From: Bacteroidaceae bacterium
Lineage (GTDB): Bacteria; Bacteroidota; Bacteroidia; Bacteroidales; Bacteroidaceae
DNA: 64,000 nt
Reading direction: 5' to 3'
Assembly: GCA_017962495.1 (NCBI GenBank)
Contig: JAGCVH010000030.1
Span: forward strand, 41,959 to 105,958
The translations under genes were made by a program, and so were the position numbers. The notes beneath the pieces were generated by a model that had not been told where the DNA came from, did no database searches, and was given only the letters and a program-made list of their open reading frames with translations. Below, in pieces: positions 17,186 through 25,895 of this stretch (its first letter is position 1; the number at the start of each line of letters is the position of its first letter).

Positions 17186-18601
17186 TTAATAGGCATTTTC
17201 ATTCTTGCCAAAAAGTGTGTTGACCAGCGTACGCCATATGATGCGAATATCGAGCCAGAAATTCCAATTCTCGACATACCAAATGTCGGCCTTTATGCGA
17301 CCTTCCATATCTTCCAAATCACGTGTCTCGCCCCGGAAGCCATTCACCTGGGCCCATCCTGTAATACCTGGCTTCACCCAATGGCGTACCATATATTTAT
17401 TTATAAGATGAGCATACTCTTCAGTGTGAGCCAACATATGGGGACGCGGACCAACCAAACTCATGCTTCCCAAAAACACATTGACAAATTGGGGCAATTC
17501 GTCAATGTTGGTTCGACGCATAAAGTCACCAAATGGGAATTTTCGTTGATCGTGCTCAGTGGCTTGCAACGTGTCAGCCTGATCATTAACATGCATCGAA
17601 CGGAACTTATAGCAATTAAAGATGGTGCCATTTAACCCGTTGCGCTTCTGAATAAAAATTACAGGACCTGGACTTTGTCGCTTGATAATAATGGCTACTA
17701 CGACATAGATAATGGGGAAGAACGTGAGCAGGAAGAAAGAGCTTACCACCAAATCCAGTATGCGCTTTATCAAGCGATTTTCAAACACACGAAGCGGTTC
17801 GCGACGAGGATAAAGCAAAATAGTACTACCCACATGCATTACATGCATATTACGGCGCAGAAAACTTAAATAAACGGGCTGGGCATAGAAGCGTACCAGA
17901 TGGTTCTCGCAATACTTGTATAACGCTATCAAATTTTCTTTCGACATACGGGCCATCGTGCAATAAACTGCATCCACATACTTGTGTGTCTGTAAAAATG
18001 GCAATACGTCGTCAGTCCCTCCCAAGGTTGGAACTTTTTCCATATTCGTAGGTTCATCCGAAAATATGCCCAAAATCTTATAGCCGAACTCTCGATTTTT
18101 CATGTATTCATACAAGTCTTGCATTTCATCAACATGTCCTACAAATATGACATGCCGACCATTGCGACCTCGCCTACGAAAAGAGCGGATAGCATATAAG
18201 GTTAACAAACGGTCTATCGTGAGAACGGCCCAGAACACACCTGCGAAAGTCAGCAGAAGAATACGCGCTATGGCTTCAGTCTTCAAGAGGAATAGTACAG
18301 CAAAGAACAGAATGATATGAGCCAAGGCTAACTGAAAAGCACGCTCAACCACCTTGTCACCACGTGTTGTTCGCTCAAAAAGGAGTACAGGGAAAAAGAA
18401 AGTCATCGGCAAATAGCAAAGGACTGCCGTGACAAGATAAGTTTGTAAGTCGACACCATTGTTCACCGAAGGATTGACGGATTCATAAAAATAGTAACAA
18501 CCTACAAGACAAAGGCACATCAGCAAAATATCGATGACGGAAGTCAGCAATTTAAGTAACCGAGACTCCTCAATATCAAATTTTCTCATATTTCCACGCA
18601 T
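17186..18601 (-). CDS. WcaJ-type undecaprenyl-phosphate sugar phosphotransferase
   Basis: A 471-residue polyprenol-phosphate hexose-1-phosphate transferase that starts repeat-unit synthesis by loading the first sugar phosphate onto undecaprenyl phosphate. Four N-terminal membrane helices (about 14-135) are followed by a Rossmann-like CoA-binding domain (HVIFVGHVDEM), a fifth re-entrant helix (about 285-310), and the C-terminal catalytic domain. Its signatures are QKRNGLNGTIFNCYKFRSM, RRTNIDELPQ, GPRPHM and KPGITGWAQV. It diverges from wzc with promoters on both sides of a 168-base gap. Which sugar is used cannot be told. Confidence 0.9.
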   Translation of the reverse strand: MRGNMRKFDIEESRLLKLLTSVIDILLMCLCLVGCYYFYESVNPSVNNGVDLQTYLVTAVLCYLPMTFFFPVLLFERTTRGDKVVERAFQLALAHIILFFAVLFLLKTEAIARILLLTFAGVFWAVLTIDRLLTLYAIRSFRRRGRNGRHVIFVGHVDEMQDLYEYMKNREFGYKILGIFSDEPTNMEKVPTLGGTDDVLPFLQTHKYVDAVYCTMARMSKENLIALYKYCENHLVRFYAQPVYLSFLRRNMHVMHVGSTILLYPRREPLRVFENRLIKRILDLVVSSFFLLTFFPIIYVVVAIIIKRQSPGPVIFIQKRNGLNGTIFNCYKFRSMHVNDQADTLQATEHDQRKFPFGDFMRRTNIDELPQFVNVFLGSMSLVGPRPHMLAHTEEYAHLINKYMVRHWVKPGITGWAQVNGFRGETRDLEDMEGRIKADIWYVENWNFWLDIRIIWRTLVNTLFGKNENAY

Positions 18602-18614
18602 TCCTTTAATTATG

Positions 18615-18646
18615 CAAAATTATACATAAAACTCCATACACGCAAC
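18615..18646 (-). promoter_or_regulatory. Promoter of the WcaJ-type gene
   Basis: Minus strand: GTTG (plus 18643-18646), 20 bases, TAATTTTG (plus 18615-18622). The -33 box has one mismatch to TTTG. The -7 box lies 13 bases upstream of the first in-frame ATG, so the leader is very short or translation starts at the second ATG, 12 bases downstream. Confidence 0.6.
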
Positions 18647-18693
18647 GATTTGGGCACAAAAACTTATCTTAAATAGTGTTTTTCGCTGCAAGA

Positions 18694-18725
18694 TTTCCTC
18701 AATTGGAATAAAAGACGTATCTTTG
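18694..18725 (+). promoter_or_regulatory. Promoter of the wzc operon
   Basis: TTTC (18694-18697), 20 bases, TATCTTTG (18718-18725). Transcription would start near 18732, about 38 bases upstream of the wzc ATG. Confidence 0.7.
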
Positions 18726-18769
18726 CGCGAAATTATGCAATGAATCAAAAAACCTAAAACTGAATAGTT

Positions 18770-21211
18770 ATGGCAGATTATGTTTTGAATGACGTTAACG
18801 AAGAAGAAGAATCATCAAGTTTTAACCTTCGGTCCATCATTACTCTTATATACCTTAATTGGTATTGGATTTTGTTGTCGGCCATCGTTTGCTATGCAGG
18901 AGCAAAGCTTTATCTCCGATACACACCTCCCACCTACTCTGCAGACATGAAAGTCTTCATCAAGGAGCAAGGTACCACTAAGCGTAGTAGTAGTGTGGCC
19001 ACCCTTGAAGAACTAGGAGTAATCTCTACAACCAGCGGATTTGGTAACGAGATGGAAATCCTGGCGAGTACGGCAATTGCTGCACGTACTGTGCAAACTC
19101 TAAAGCTTTACACATCCTATCGTATGGAGGGCCGTGTCATCGACCAAGAGCTTTACAAGAATTCCCCCATTATCGTGGACTTGGCTGAAGCGAATCTGCG
19201 TGACCTAAAAACACGTATCAATCTTATTATTACACGCAAGAATGGAGGAATACATGTTGAAGGCAATATTGGCGGTGCAAACTCATTCACCCATGACATA
19301 AAAGACTTGCCTGCAACCGTTCCAACGGCTGTTGGTCCACTCATCTTCCAGCGCAATGCCGGATACAAGATGCCCGATGACCGAAAGTTGTTCGTCACAA
19401 TTGATCCCGTTATCAACGCAGGTCGTCGATATGCAGGAAAGCTTGTGGTGTCAGGAGGTCGTGAAGGCATTAGTGTCGCCACGGTTCGCATGGTCGACAC
19501 ACAAATGGATCGTGCCCTCGACTATCTGGGCGAAATATTAAACAGCTACAACGATGATGCTAACGATGACAAGAATGCAGTGGCTGACAAGACTCGCAAG
19601 TTCATCGATGATCGTATTGCTGTCATTCGTCGTGGACTCGACTCCACAGAAGCAAATCTTGAGTCATACAAACGCAGTCACGAACTCATCAATCTAGCCA
19701 ATAATGCCACATCGGCCCTCTCTGGAAGCCAAAGTTATCAGAAAGAGCAGGTGAACATGCAGACCCAACTGACATTGCTCAAATCACTCATTGACTATGC
19801 TAGCAACCCCAGCAATATGCGCCAGATCATTCCCTCAAACCTGGGATTGAGCAACGCTCAATTGGCATCAAGCATCGACCAGTACAACAGCATCGTGCAA
19901 GAACGCAATCGATTGCTAAAAACCTCTAGCGAATCAAATCCCACCGTGGCTCGACTCACAGCTCAACTCGAAGACCTCTGGCCTGCCATCGGCACATCAT
20001 TGCGCACACTTTATCAAGACCTTTTGGTCCAAAAGTCGAGTATTGACAATCAGTACCAAATGTACAGCAGTCGTGTTTCAAGCACGCCAACTCAAGAGCG
20101 TGTATTGGGCAATATCGACCGTCAGCAGGAGATTCAGTCAAGTCTTTATTTGATGCTCTTGCAGAAACGTGAACAGAACTATATTTCCATGGCTTCGGAA
20201 GCCTCAAAGGCTCGAATCATTGATGCGCCCAAACCCCTTGGGAAAGTTTCGCCCGACAGTCGAAAGATTATCATGGGAGCAGTTGCTCTTGGATTAATTC
20301 TCCCCATTATCTTGCTCTTCCTCTTAAGTCTGATGAGATATCGCATCGAAGGCCGTAACGACATTGAGCAACTGACCAAACTTCCCATCTTGGCAGATAT
20401 TCCTTTGGCAAAGGTGGAGAAAGACAGTGCTGGTATTGTTGTCAACAAGAACAAGAACGGTATGATGGAGGAGGCATTCCGTGGTTTGCGCACCAACTTG
20501 CGCTTCGTCTTGCCTGACCCGGAAAAGGTTGTTGCTGTTACTTCTTGTATTCCTGGTGAAGGAAAGACCTTCGTCGCAAGTAACTTGGCCATGTCTCTTG
20601 CTTTGCTTGGCAAACGAGTCCTGATCATAGGTCTTGACATCCGTAAGCCACGATTGGCAGAGATGTTCAAAATGGAAGACCGCAAGAAGGGTATCACCTC
20701 ATTCCTCGTTCTCGAGAAGCCCGACTACGAATTGCTGGAGAATCAGATTTCGAACAGTGGATTTGACAAGAATCTCGACATCCTGCCCGCAGGTGTCATT
20801 CCTCCAAACCCCACGGAACTTATCTCACGCCATGTGCTTGACGACGCCATCAACTATCTGCGTACCAAATATGACTTCATCGTACTCGACACGCCACCTA
20901 TCGGACTTGTAAGTGACACGTTGGAACTGGCACGCACAGCCGATGCCACCGTCGTCGTAACTCGTGCAGACTATAGTATCAAGGCTAACTTCGAAATGAT
21001 TAATGCCATCAGCAAAGATCAGAAATTACCAAAGGTTAACCTCGTACTCAATGGTATCGACCTGAAGAAGAAGAAGTACGGTTATTACTATGGTTATGGC
21101 AAGTATGGTTCCTATGGCAAGAGTGGCAAGTATGGATATTATGGCAAATACAGCCACTATGGTCACTATGGCGTGTATGGAAACTATAATAGTGATAGTA
21201 CAAATGACTAA
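18770..21211 (+). CDS. wzc: Wzc-type tyrosine autokinase / polysaccharide co-polymerase
   Basis: An 813-residue inner-membrane protein. A Wzz domain has membrane helices at about 28-48 and 500-522 with a coiled-coil periplasmic part. A C-terminal BY-kinase domain follows, with Walker A (PGEGKT, K599), Walker A' (GLDIRKPRL, about 625-633) and Walker B (FIVLDTPP, about 702-709). The tail (about 768-808) holds about 15 tyrosines in YG, GKYG and GHYG steps. In this family, cycles of tail phosphorylation control polymer assembly and export. No Wzb-type phosphatase is in the window. Wzi begins 3 bases after the stop. Confidence 0.93.
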   Translation: MADYVLNDVNEEEESSSFNLRSIITLIYLNWYWILLSAIVCYAGAKLYLRYTPPTYSADMKVFIKEQGTTKRSSSVATLEELGVISTTSGFGNEMEILASTAIAARTVQTLKLYTSYRMEGRVIDQELYKNSPIIVDLAEANLRDLKTRINLIITRKNGGIHVEGNIGGANSFTHDIKDLPATVPTAVGPLIFQRNAGYKMPDDRKLFVTIDPVINAGRRYAGKLVVSGGREGISVATVRMVDTQMDRALDYLGEILNSYNDDANDDKNAVADKTRKFIDDRIAVIRRGLDSTEANLESYKRSHELINLANNATSALSGSQSYQKEQVNMQTQLTLLKSLIDYASNPSNMRQIIPSNLGLSNAQLASSIDQYNSIVQERNRLLKTSSESNPTVARLTAQLEDLWPAIGTSLRTLYQDLLVQKSSIDNQYQMYSSRVSSTPTQERVLGNIDRQQEIQSSLYLMLLQKREQNYISMASEASKARIIDAPKPLGKVSPDSRKIIMGAVALGLILPIILLFLLSLMRYRIEGRNDIEQLTKLPILADIPLAKVEKDSAGIVVNKNKNGMMEEAFRGLRTNLRFVLPDPEKVVAVTSCIPGEGKTFVASNLAMSLALLGKRVLIIGLDIRKPRLAEMFKMEDRKKGITSFLVLEKPDYELLENQISNSGFDKNLDILPAGVIPPNPTELISRHVLDDAINYLRTKYDFIVLDTPPIGLVSDTLELARTADATVVVTRADYSIKANFEMINAISKDQKLPKVNLVLNGIDLKKKKYGYYYGYGKYGSYGKSGKYGYYGKYSHYGHYGVYGNYNSDSTND

Positions 21212-21214
21212 ATC

Positions 21215-22729
21215 ATGAAAAGAATAGCAATAGCGTTTGCATTCCTTTTTCCGTTAGGTCTGTCTATCATTGAAGCCCAAATCAGTAGGCTTGGGGATGG
21301 AATTCAATATAAAGCCGAGATTCAAGGTGCTGTAGGCAAGGGAGACAATGCACCTTTCTGGTTTACCAATAACCGCTATGGTCTGGGAACCACAGAAATG
21401 AATAGTGGTCTTTTGCGAGCATCCCTCCTTCGCGATGTAGAAGAAGACAGTTTGCGCAATTGGCGCATCGGATATGGAATTGACCTTGTTGGGGCTATAA
21501 ACTACAACAGCAATTTTGTTTTGCAACAGCTTTATGCCGACTTCCAATACAAGGCAATCCGATTGAGTGTGGGACAAAAAGAACGCTCCTTGGAATTGAA
21601 AAACCAACGTTTATCGAGTGGAGGCCTGACAACTGGCATCAATACACGTCCTTTGCCTCAAATACGATTGGAACTCCCAGATTTTTGGATTATTCCACGC
21701 ACTAAGAATTGGTTGGCATTGAAGGCGCACATTGCCTATGGTGCATACACCGACAATCGATGGCAACGCAGTTTCACCGAAGGAACTGAGTTCATTCGTA
21801 CTGCAAACTCCTTCTATCACTCCAAAGCTGGATTCTTACGAATAGGGAATGAAGAGAAGTTTCCTGTTACACTTACCGGTGGCATAGAAATGAGTTGCCA
21901 GTTTGGTGGTGAGGCATGGAACTTGCGAGACCGTGCCGACCATGCAGGGGCTGAAGACTTCGATCCTCATCAGAAGCTTAATAGTGGCATAAAATCTTTC
22001 TGGCATGCCTTCATCCCCAGTGGAGATGACGTTAACGATGGTGACTACTCCAATGTCGAAGGTAACCATCTGGGCAGTTGGCATCTCCGTGCCGACTTTC
22101 AACATAAGGGTTGGGGGGCAAGTTTTTATGCCGAACACTTCTTCGAGGACCATAGCCAGCTTGCGCCCTTCCTCTATGACTGGAAGGATATGCTCTATGG
22201 GATAGAGGTGCGTTTCCCAAAGAACCCTATTGCCTCAGCCATCGTCTATGAGCATCTTCGCACTACATACCAGTCTGGTCCCGTTTATCACGATAAGACT
22301 ACTGAAATGCCTGACCGTATTGCAGGTGTCGACAATTATTATAACCACCAGATTTATGGTGGATGGCAACATGCTGGTTTTGCTATGGGTAATCCCCTGC
22401 TCTTGTCACCCATTTACAACGAGGATGGGAAAATCATATTCCGCGACAACCGTGTACGAGCCAACCACATTGGCATAGAAGGACAGCCCCTCTCAGAACT
22501 CGGTTATCGTGTGCTATTTACCCACACGAAAAGCCTTGGCACATACAACACTCCGCGTATCAATCCAGCCAAAGGACGCTACCTACTCATCGAAGCATCA
22601 TATACACCTCATTGGGCAGAAGGTCTTAGTTTTACGGCTTCATACGGACAAAACCGTGGTTCACTCTTAGGATCGTCAAAGGGCGGGATGTTATCTGTTG
22701 CTTACTCAGGATGGATTAAAAAGAAATAA
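21215..22729 (+). CDS. wzi: Wzi-family capsule assembly outer-membrane protein
   Basis: A 504-residue protein with a signal peptide (about 1-21) and alternating aromatic strands typical of an outer-membrane beta-barrel. Features include FWFTNNRYGLGTTE early on, repeated short beta strands, and a C-terminal strand ending in an aromatic-rich segment (MLSVAYSGWIKKK). Wzi proteins bind polymer at the cell surface and organise the capsule. It sits tightly between wzc and a small lipoprotein, which supports a role in attaching this polymer. Confidence 0.85.
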   Translation: MKRIAIAFAFLFPLGLSIIEAQISRLGDGIQYKAEIQGAVGKGDNAPFWFTNNRYGLGTTEMNSGLLRASLLRDVEEDSLRNWRIGYGIDLVGAINYNSNFVLQQLYADFQYKAIRLSVGQKERSLELKNQRLSSGGLTTGINTRPLPQIRLELPDFWIIPRTKNWLALKAHIAYGAYTDNRWQRSFTEGTEFIRTANSFYHSKAGFLRIGNEEKFPVTLTGGIEMSCQFGGEAWNLRDRADHAGAEDFDPHQKLNSGIKSFWHAFIPSGDDVNDGDYSNVEGNHLGSWHLRADFQHKGWGASFYAEHFFEDHSQLAPFLYDWKDMLYGIEVRFPKNPIASAIVYEHLRTTYQSGPVYHDKTTEMPDRIAGVDNYYNHQIYGGWQHAGFAMGNPLLLSPIYNEDGKIIFRDNRVRANHIGIEGQPLSELGYRVLFTHTKSLGTYNTPRINPAKGRYLLIEASYTPHWAEGLSFTASYGQNRGSLLGSSKGGMLSVAYSGWIKKK

Positions 22730-22732
22730 GAA

Positions 22733-23149
22733 ATGAGAAATAAAGCCCTATTACTTTTCTGCTTCTTCTCACTATTCATCGTTTCGTGTACACATTGGCG
22801 CGAGACTGCTGGTGAGATTGCCGGTATGTGGCAAATGACCGAATGGCGCAATGCCGACGGACAGATACTAGCCACGCAAGACAAGGGTATCTACTATTGC
22901 ATACAGCTTGATCTCATGAAATTCCAGCAAAAGGACAAGGAAGATTATTACCTCTCTTATTATACGCACACGCGCGATAGCCTTATTGTCGGTAAGATTG
23001 TTCATTGGCCATCCGATTCGGTATGCTCTTTTAGCGCACTTGAATCTATGGGAGTTCCTGCAGACGGACGTTTCCACATTGACGTGCTCAACGATGACCA
23101 CTTGCAACTAAGTAGCAAAGAGGGAACGTTACTATTCCGAAGATATTAA
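22733..23149 (+). CDS. Small lipocalin-like lipoprotein
   Basis: A 138-residue protein with a lipoprotein signal (FIVSCTHW, Cys about 20). The body begins GEIAGMWQMTEWRNADGQ, the G-x-W start typical of lipocalin-like domains, and continues with short strands to LLFRRY. The ligand is unknown. It starts 3 bases after wzi and is the last gene of the wzc operon, so a role in capsule assembly is plausible but inferred. Confidence 0.65.
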   Translation: MRNKALLLFCFFSLFIVSCTHWRETAGEIAGMWQMTEWRNADGQILATQDKGIYYCIQLDLMKFQQKDKEDYYLSYYTHTRDSLIVGKIVHWPSDSVCSFSALESMGVPADGRFHIDVLNDDHLQLSSKEGTLLFRRY

Positions 23150-23176
23150 CGATATTCTTGATATTCCTCCCATACA

Positions 23177-23215
23177 AAGGACATCATTCAGCAGTAATGA
23201 TGTCCTTAAATTTTT
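23177..23215 (+). terminator. Terminator of the wzc operon, overlapping the end of the opposing gene
   Basis: A perfect 12-bp stem AAGGACATCATT/AATGATGTCCTT (23177-23188 and 23196-23207) with a 7-base loop, then AAATTTTT. The right arm is coding sequence of the convergent glycosyltransferase, whose stop codon lies in the left arm. Confidence 0.75.
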
Positions 23216-24353
23216 GTTGGATAACACTCACGTCATAGTGTTTCCTAACGTATTCGACTGACAAGGCACCGCGTTCCTGACGCTCTTGAGGATTGTCGAG
23301 GAGATGGGAAATGATATCAATCATTTCATCGGAATCCTGAGCTACATATGGTTGGCCGACATCACTCACCAAGCCTTCGAATCCCTTCGGGGTTGTAACC
23401 ACGCACGCACCTACAGCAAGGGACTGAAGAATCTTGTTTTGGAGTCCCGACCCCGACTGCATAGGAGTAACCACGAGAGAGGCTATTTTCAAATAATCCC
23501 ATGTACTTTCAACGAAGCCAGTAACAGTGGTATGTTCGTCGGCAAGTGCCTCAACCTCGGGCGTTGGCGTCTTACCTACAATATAAAAATGGAGTTGGGG
23601 GTATCGCTTCACAAGTTCGGGCATGATGTTGCGCGAAAAATACCTCACCGCCGAGACATTGGGTTCGTAATTCATCGCACCGATGAATACCAGGTTATAG
23701 ACATCTGGGTTGCAAGGAATACGTCTGTCATCGATGGGGGTAAAGTTCTCAATCACACTAATTTGAGCCGGTTTGCAAGCATGACTCAGAATGTGCTGTC
23801 TATCAATATCGGAAATGATAAGACACTTGTCGAAAGCATGCAAAATGCGCTGTTCGTATTTATTGCAACGAGGATAATCGATAGTATAAATCCAATGCCA
23901 AAGTCCTTTCGTGTTCTCCCTTGCCGACTGGTAGTTCATGGAATATGCATCGACGTAATCGATAATCTTCATGGGCTTAAGACCACGAGCATAATGGGCC
24001 GTGCGAATGTTATTGCAATAGATGATGTCATATTGATGCTGGTGTTGCAATATCCATTTCCGAGCACGCTTTGAGTAGAAATAATTCACCTGCAAGGGGA
24101 GTAAGTTCGTCACCAAACCCTTAAGTACTTTAAGGTATGACTGCCTCTTTGTGACTTTAAAGTGTACAACTTGATTATACAAGCCATGAAGCCCTTCTTT
24201 CACTACCTTTTCATCATCTGTCTCAGACATATAAAGTACGTCGACATCATAGCCAATCCTTGAAAACAAGAATATAGACTGATATGTTCGTATAGCAGCT
24301 CCGTCGCGCAAAGGATAAGGCGGTTTGGAACTCAATATGAGGACTTTCTTCAT
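23184..24353 (-). CDS. Glycosyltransferase family 4 protein
   Basis: A 389-residue GT-B fold glycosyltransferase. The N-terminal acceptor domain begins MKKVLILSSKPPYPLRDGAA. The C-terminal donor domain carries LVFIGAMNYEPNVSAVRYF, then YIVGKTPTPEV, MQSGSGLQNKILQSLAVGAC and TTPKGFEGL, which is the E-x7-E-like nucleotide-sugar region. It resembles exosortase/PEP-CTERM-associated GT4 enzymes (TIGR03087-like). It has its own consensus promoter. Donor and linkage are unknown. Confidence 0.85.
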   Translation of the reverse strand: MKKVLILSSKPPYPLRDGAAIRTYQSIFLFSRIGYDVDVLYMSETDDEKVVKEGLHGLYNQVVHFKVTKRQSYLKVLKGLVTNLLPLQVNYFYSKRARKWILQHQHQYDIIYCNNIRTAHYARGLKPMKIIDYVDAYSMNYQSARENTKGLWHWIYTIDYPRCNKYEQRILHAFDKCLIISDIDRQHILSHACKPAQISVIENFTPIDDRRIPCNPDVYNLVFIGAMNYEPNVSAVRYFSRNIMPELVKRYPQLHFYIVGKTPTPEVEALADEHTTVTGFVESTWDYLKIASLVVTPMQSGSGLQNKILQSLAVGACVVTTPKGFEGLVSDVGQPYVAQDSDEMIDIISHLLDNPQERQERGALSVEYVRKHYDVSVIQQKFKDIITAE

Positions 24354-24360
24354 TCCATTA

Positions 24361-24662
24361 TCTTCAAAAAACGTGCAAAGATACGAATAAGTGAGCGAAA
24401 AAACAAAAAAAGGAAAGAAAAACGAACGTTTTTGCTAAGCCATCTGAGCAAAACCAAGCTTGCTTAGGCTTTGCCATGGCGAGAAGAGGTCGGATGAAAT
24501 TCATAGAAAACCGAGCAATGGCACGTAAGCATGCTTACAAGGCGAATGCAATTATTTCTTGCATTTAGGCATTATTGCGATTCGCCATGTTTCCCTTCCT
24601 TTTTGTTTTTTACAGCAAGCGGAAGTCTCTTCGACGTAGTCAAAGATACGAAATGAGAAAAA
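24361..24662. repeat. Gene-free spacer dense in inverted repeats, with a repeated CAAAGATACGAA motif at each end
   Basis: No gene is seen in 24354-24711. The motif CAAAGATACGAA occurs at 24376-24387 and 24641-24652. Between them are TTTTGCT/AGCAAAA (24430-24436, 24447-24453), a perfect 14-bp palindrome GTAAGCATGCTTAC (24525-24538), AATGCAA/TTGCATT (24545-24551, 24559-24565), GGCGAAT/ATTCGCC (24541-24547, 24580-24586) and CATGGCGA/TCGCCATG (24475-24482, 24582-24589). This looks like a folded intergenic element. I have the impression that the end motif recurs in Bacteroidales intergenic DNA, but copy number cannot be checked here. Confidence 0.5.
24376..24407 (-). promoter_or_regulatory. Consensus promoter of the GT4 gene
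   Basis: Minus strand: TTTG (plus 24404-24407), exactly 20 bases, TATCTTTG (plus 24376-24383), 22 bases upstream of the ATG. This is a full match to the Bacteroidetes consensus. Confidence 0.8.
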
Positions 24663-24711
24663 GGGAACTATAAAAAGAGAGTTACAAGGAAAAGAATTCC
24701 AGAATCAATTA

Positions 24712-25815
24712 CTATTTCTCCACATCATAGACCTGACGAAACATTTTCAGGGATGATTGCTCAGAATACAGGGTCTCGTAGACGTCGCGAGAATAGGCGT
24801 TGTATCTGGGAACTGGGGCACTTGCAAACTTGTTGATGGCTCGGATAAAGTCGTCTGAAGTATTGCAACAGGCACCCACTCGAGTCGTATCCAAGGCATA
24901 CCCTTCAAAGGCCTCGTCTGTGCCAATGATGTTCTTACCATACATCAGCGACTCGCAGGTTTTGACCTTCATCCCACTACCCGAGAAGATGGGGAATATC
25001 ATGAAATCGGCAGAGAGAAAACAAGGAGCCAAATCGGGAACATCGCTAATAACCTCAATAGACCTTAGGCACTCGTGTTCGGCCTTCAAACGAGCCATAT
25101 TCTTACCGACAATCTTCAAGTCGATATCGACATGCGGAAGAACATTCCTGACAAACCAAAGAATGCCCTCATTATTGGCTGTGAAATAACTGCCTAAGAA
25201 CAGACACATTGGGCGTTTGCCAGTCATCCGTTCCTTATCAAAGACTACATCCGCACATTTGTCAGGTAACGCGATGGGCAACATCATATCCGCCCCACGG
25301 CCATACATTCTAAGCAGAATGTCGCTATCACGCTTGTTGAGCGTCAAGAGTTTATCAGCATACTTGCAACAATATCCGTCGTTCTTTGCTGCACAGCGAA
25401 TGACGACCTGGCGCAGGGGCATCTTCTTCGACAACAGGCTGTCGTAATATATGCTTTCGACATTATGGAAATGAGCAACGATAGTGCCCTTATATCGACT
25501 GGCCTTCAACTTCTTGGCAATGATTCCAAACAGGCTTGTGCTTAAGAAGATGTAGTCATAGTTACTGCTTATCCTCACAATATCACGTACTTTACGCGGA
25601 AGCAAGCCATTGTAGTATCCGAATGGGAAGACGACGCATGAAGCCAGGATGTTCCAGATAGAACGTTTGCGGTCTTCATCGTGCAGATAGATGACATCGA
25701 CGTTCTCTTTACCCAACACCTGCTGAGATATAGTAAGGTTGCGAAGGTTGGCAAGTCCTCCACCCTCCAGAATACCATTAGACTTCTTAAATATTATAAT
25801 TAGGCAACGTTTCAT
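24712..25815 (-). CDS. Glycosyltransferase family 4 protein
   Basis: A 367-residue GT-B glycosyltransferase. The N-terminal part has GGGLANLRNLTISQQVLGKE. The donor domain has CLFLGSYFTANNEGILWF, DLKIVGKNMARL, FPIFSGSGMKVKTCESLMYG and GTDEAFEGY, the usual GT4 nucleotide-sugar pocket. There is no signal peptide, so it acts at the cytoplasmic face. It follows the WbsX gene by 80 bases in the same direction, likely one unit serving repeat-unit assembly. Confidence 0.85.
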   Translation of the reverse strand: MKRCLIIIFKKSNGILEGGGLANLRNLTISQQVLGKENVDVIYLHDEDRKRSIWNILASCVVFPFGYYNGLLPRKVRDIVRISSNYDYIFLSTSLFGIIAKKLKASRYKGTIVAHFHNVESIYYDSLLSKKMPLRQVVIRCAAKNDGYCCKYADKLLTLNKRDSDILLRMYGRGADMMLPIALPDKCADVVFDKERMTGKRPMCLFLGSYFTANNEGILWFVRNVLPHVDIDLKIVGKNMARLKAEHECLRSIEVISDVPDLAPCFLSADFMIFPIFSGSGMKVKTCESLMYGKNIIGTDEAFEGYALDTTRVGACCNTSDDFIRAINKFASAPVPRYNAYSRDVYETLYSEQSSLKMFRQVYDVEK

Positions 25816-25895
25816 TTTTCAATCTCAGCACAACCCTCTCCTAAGGAGAGTGAGAAATTTTTAATAAAAATTCTACCCGTTATCTATTTAATACT

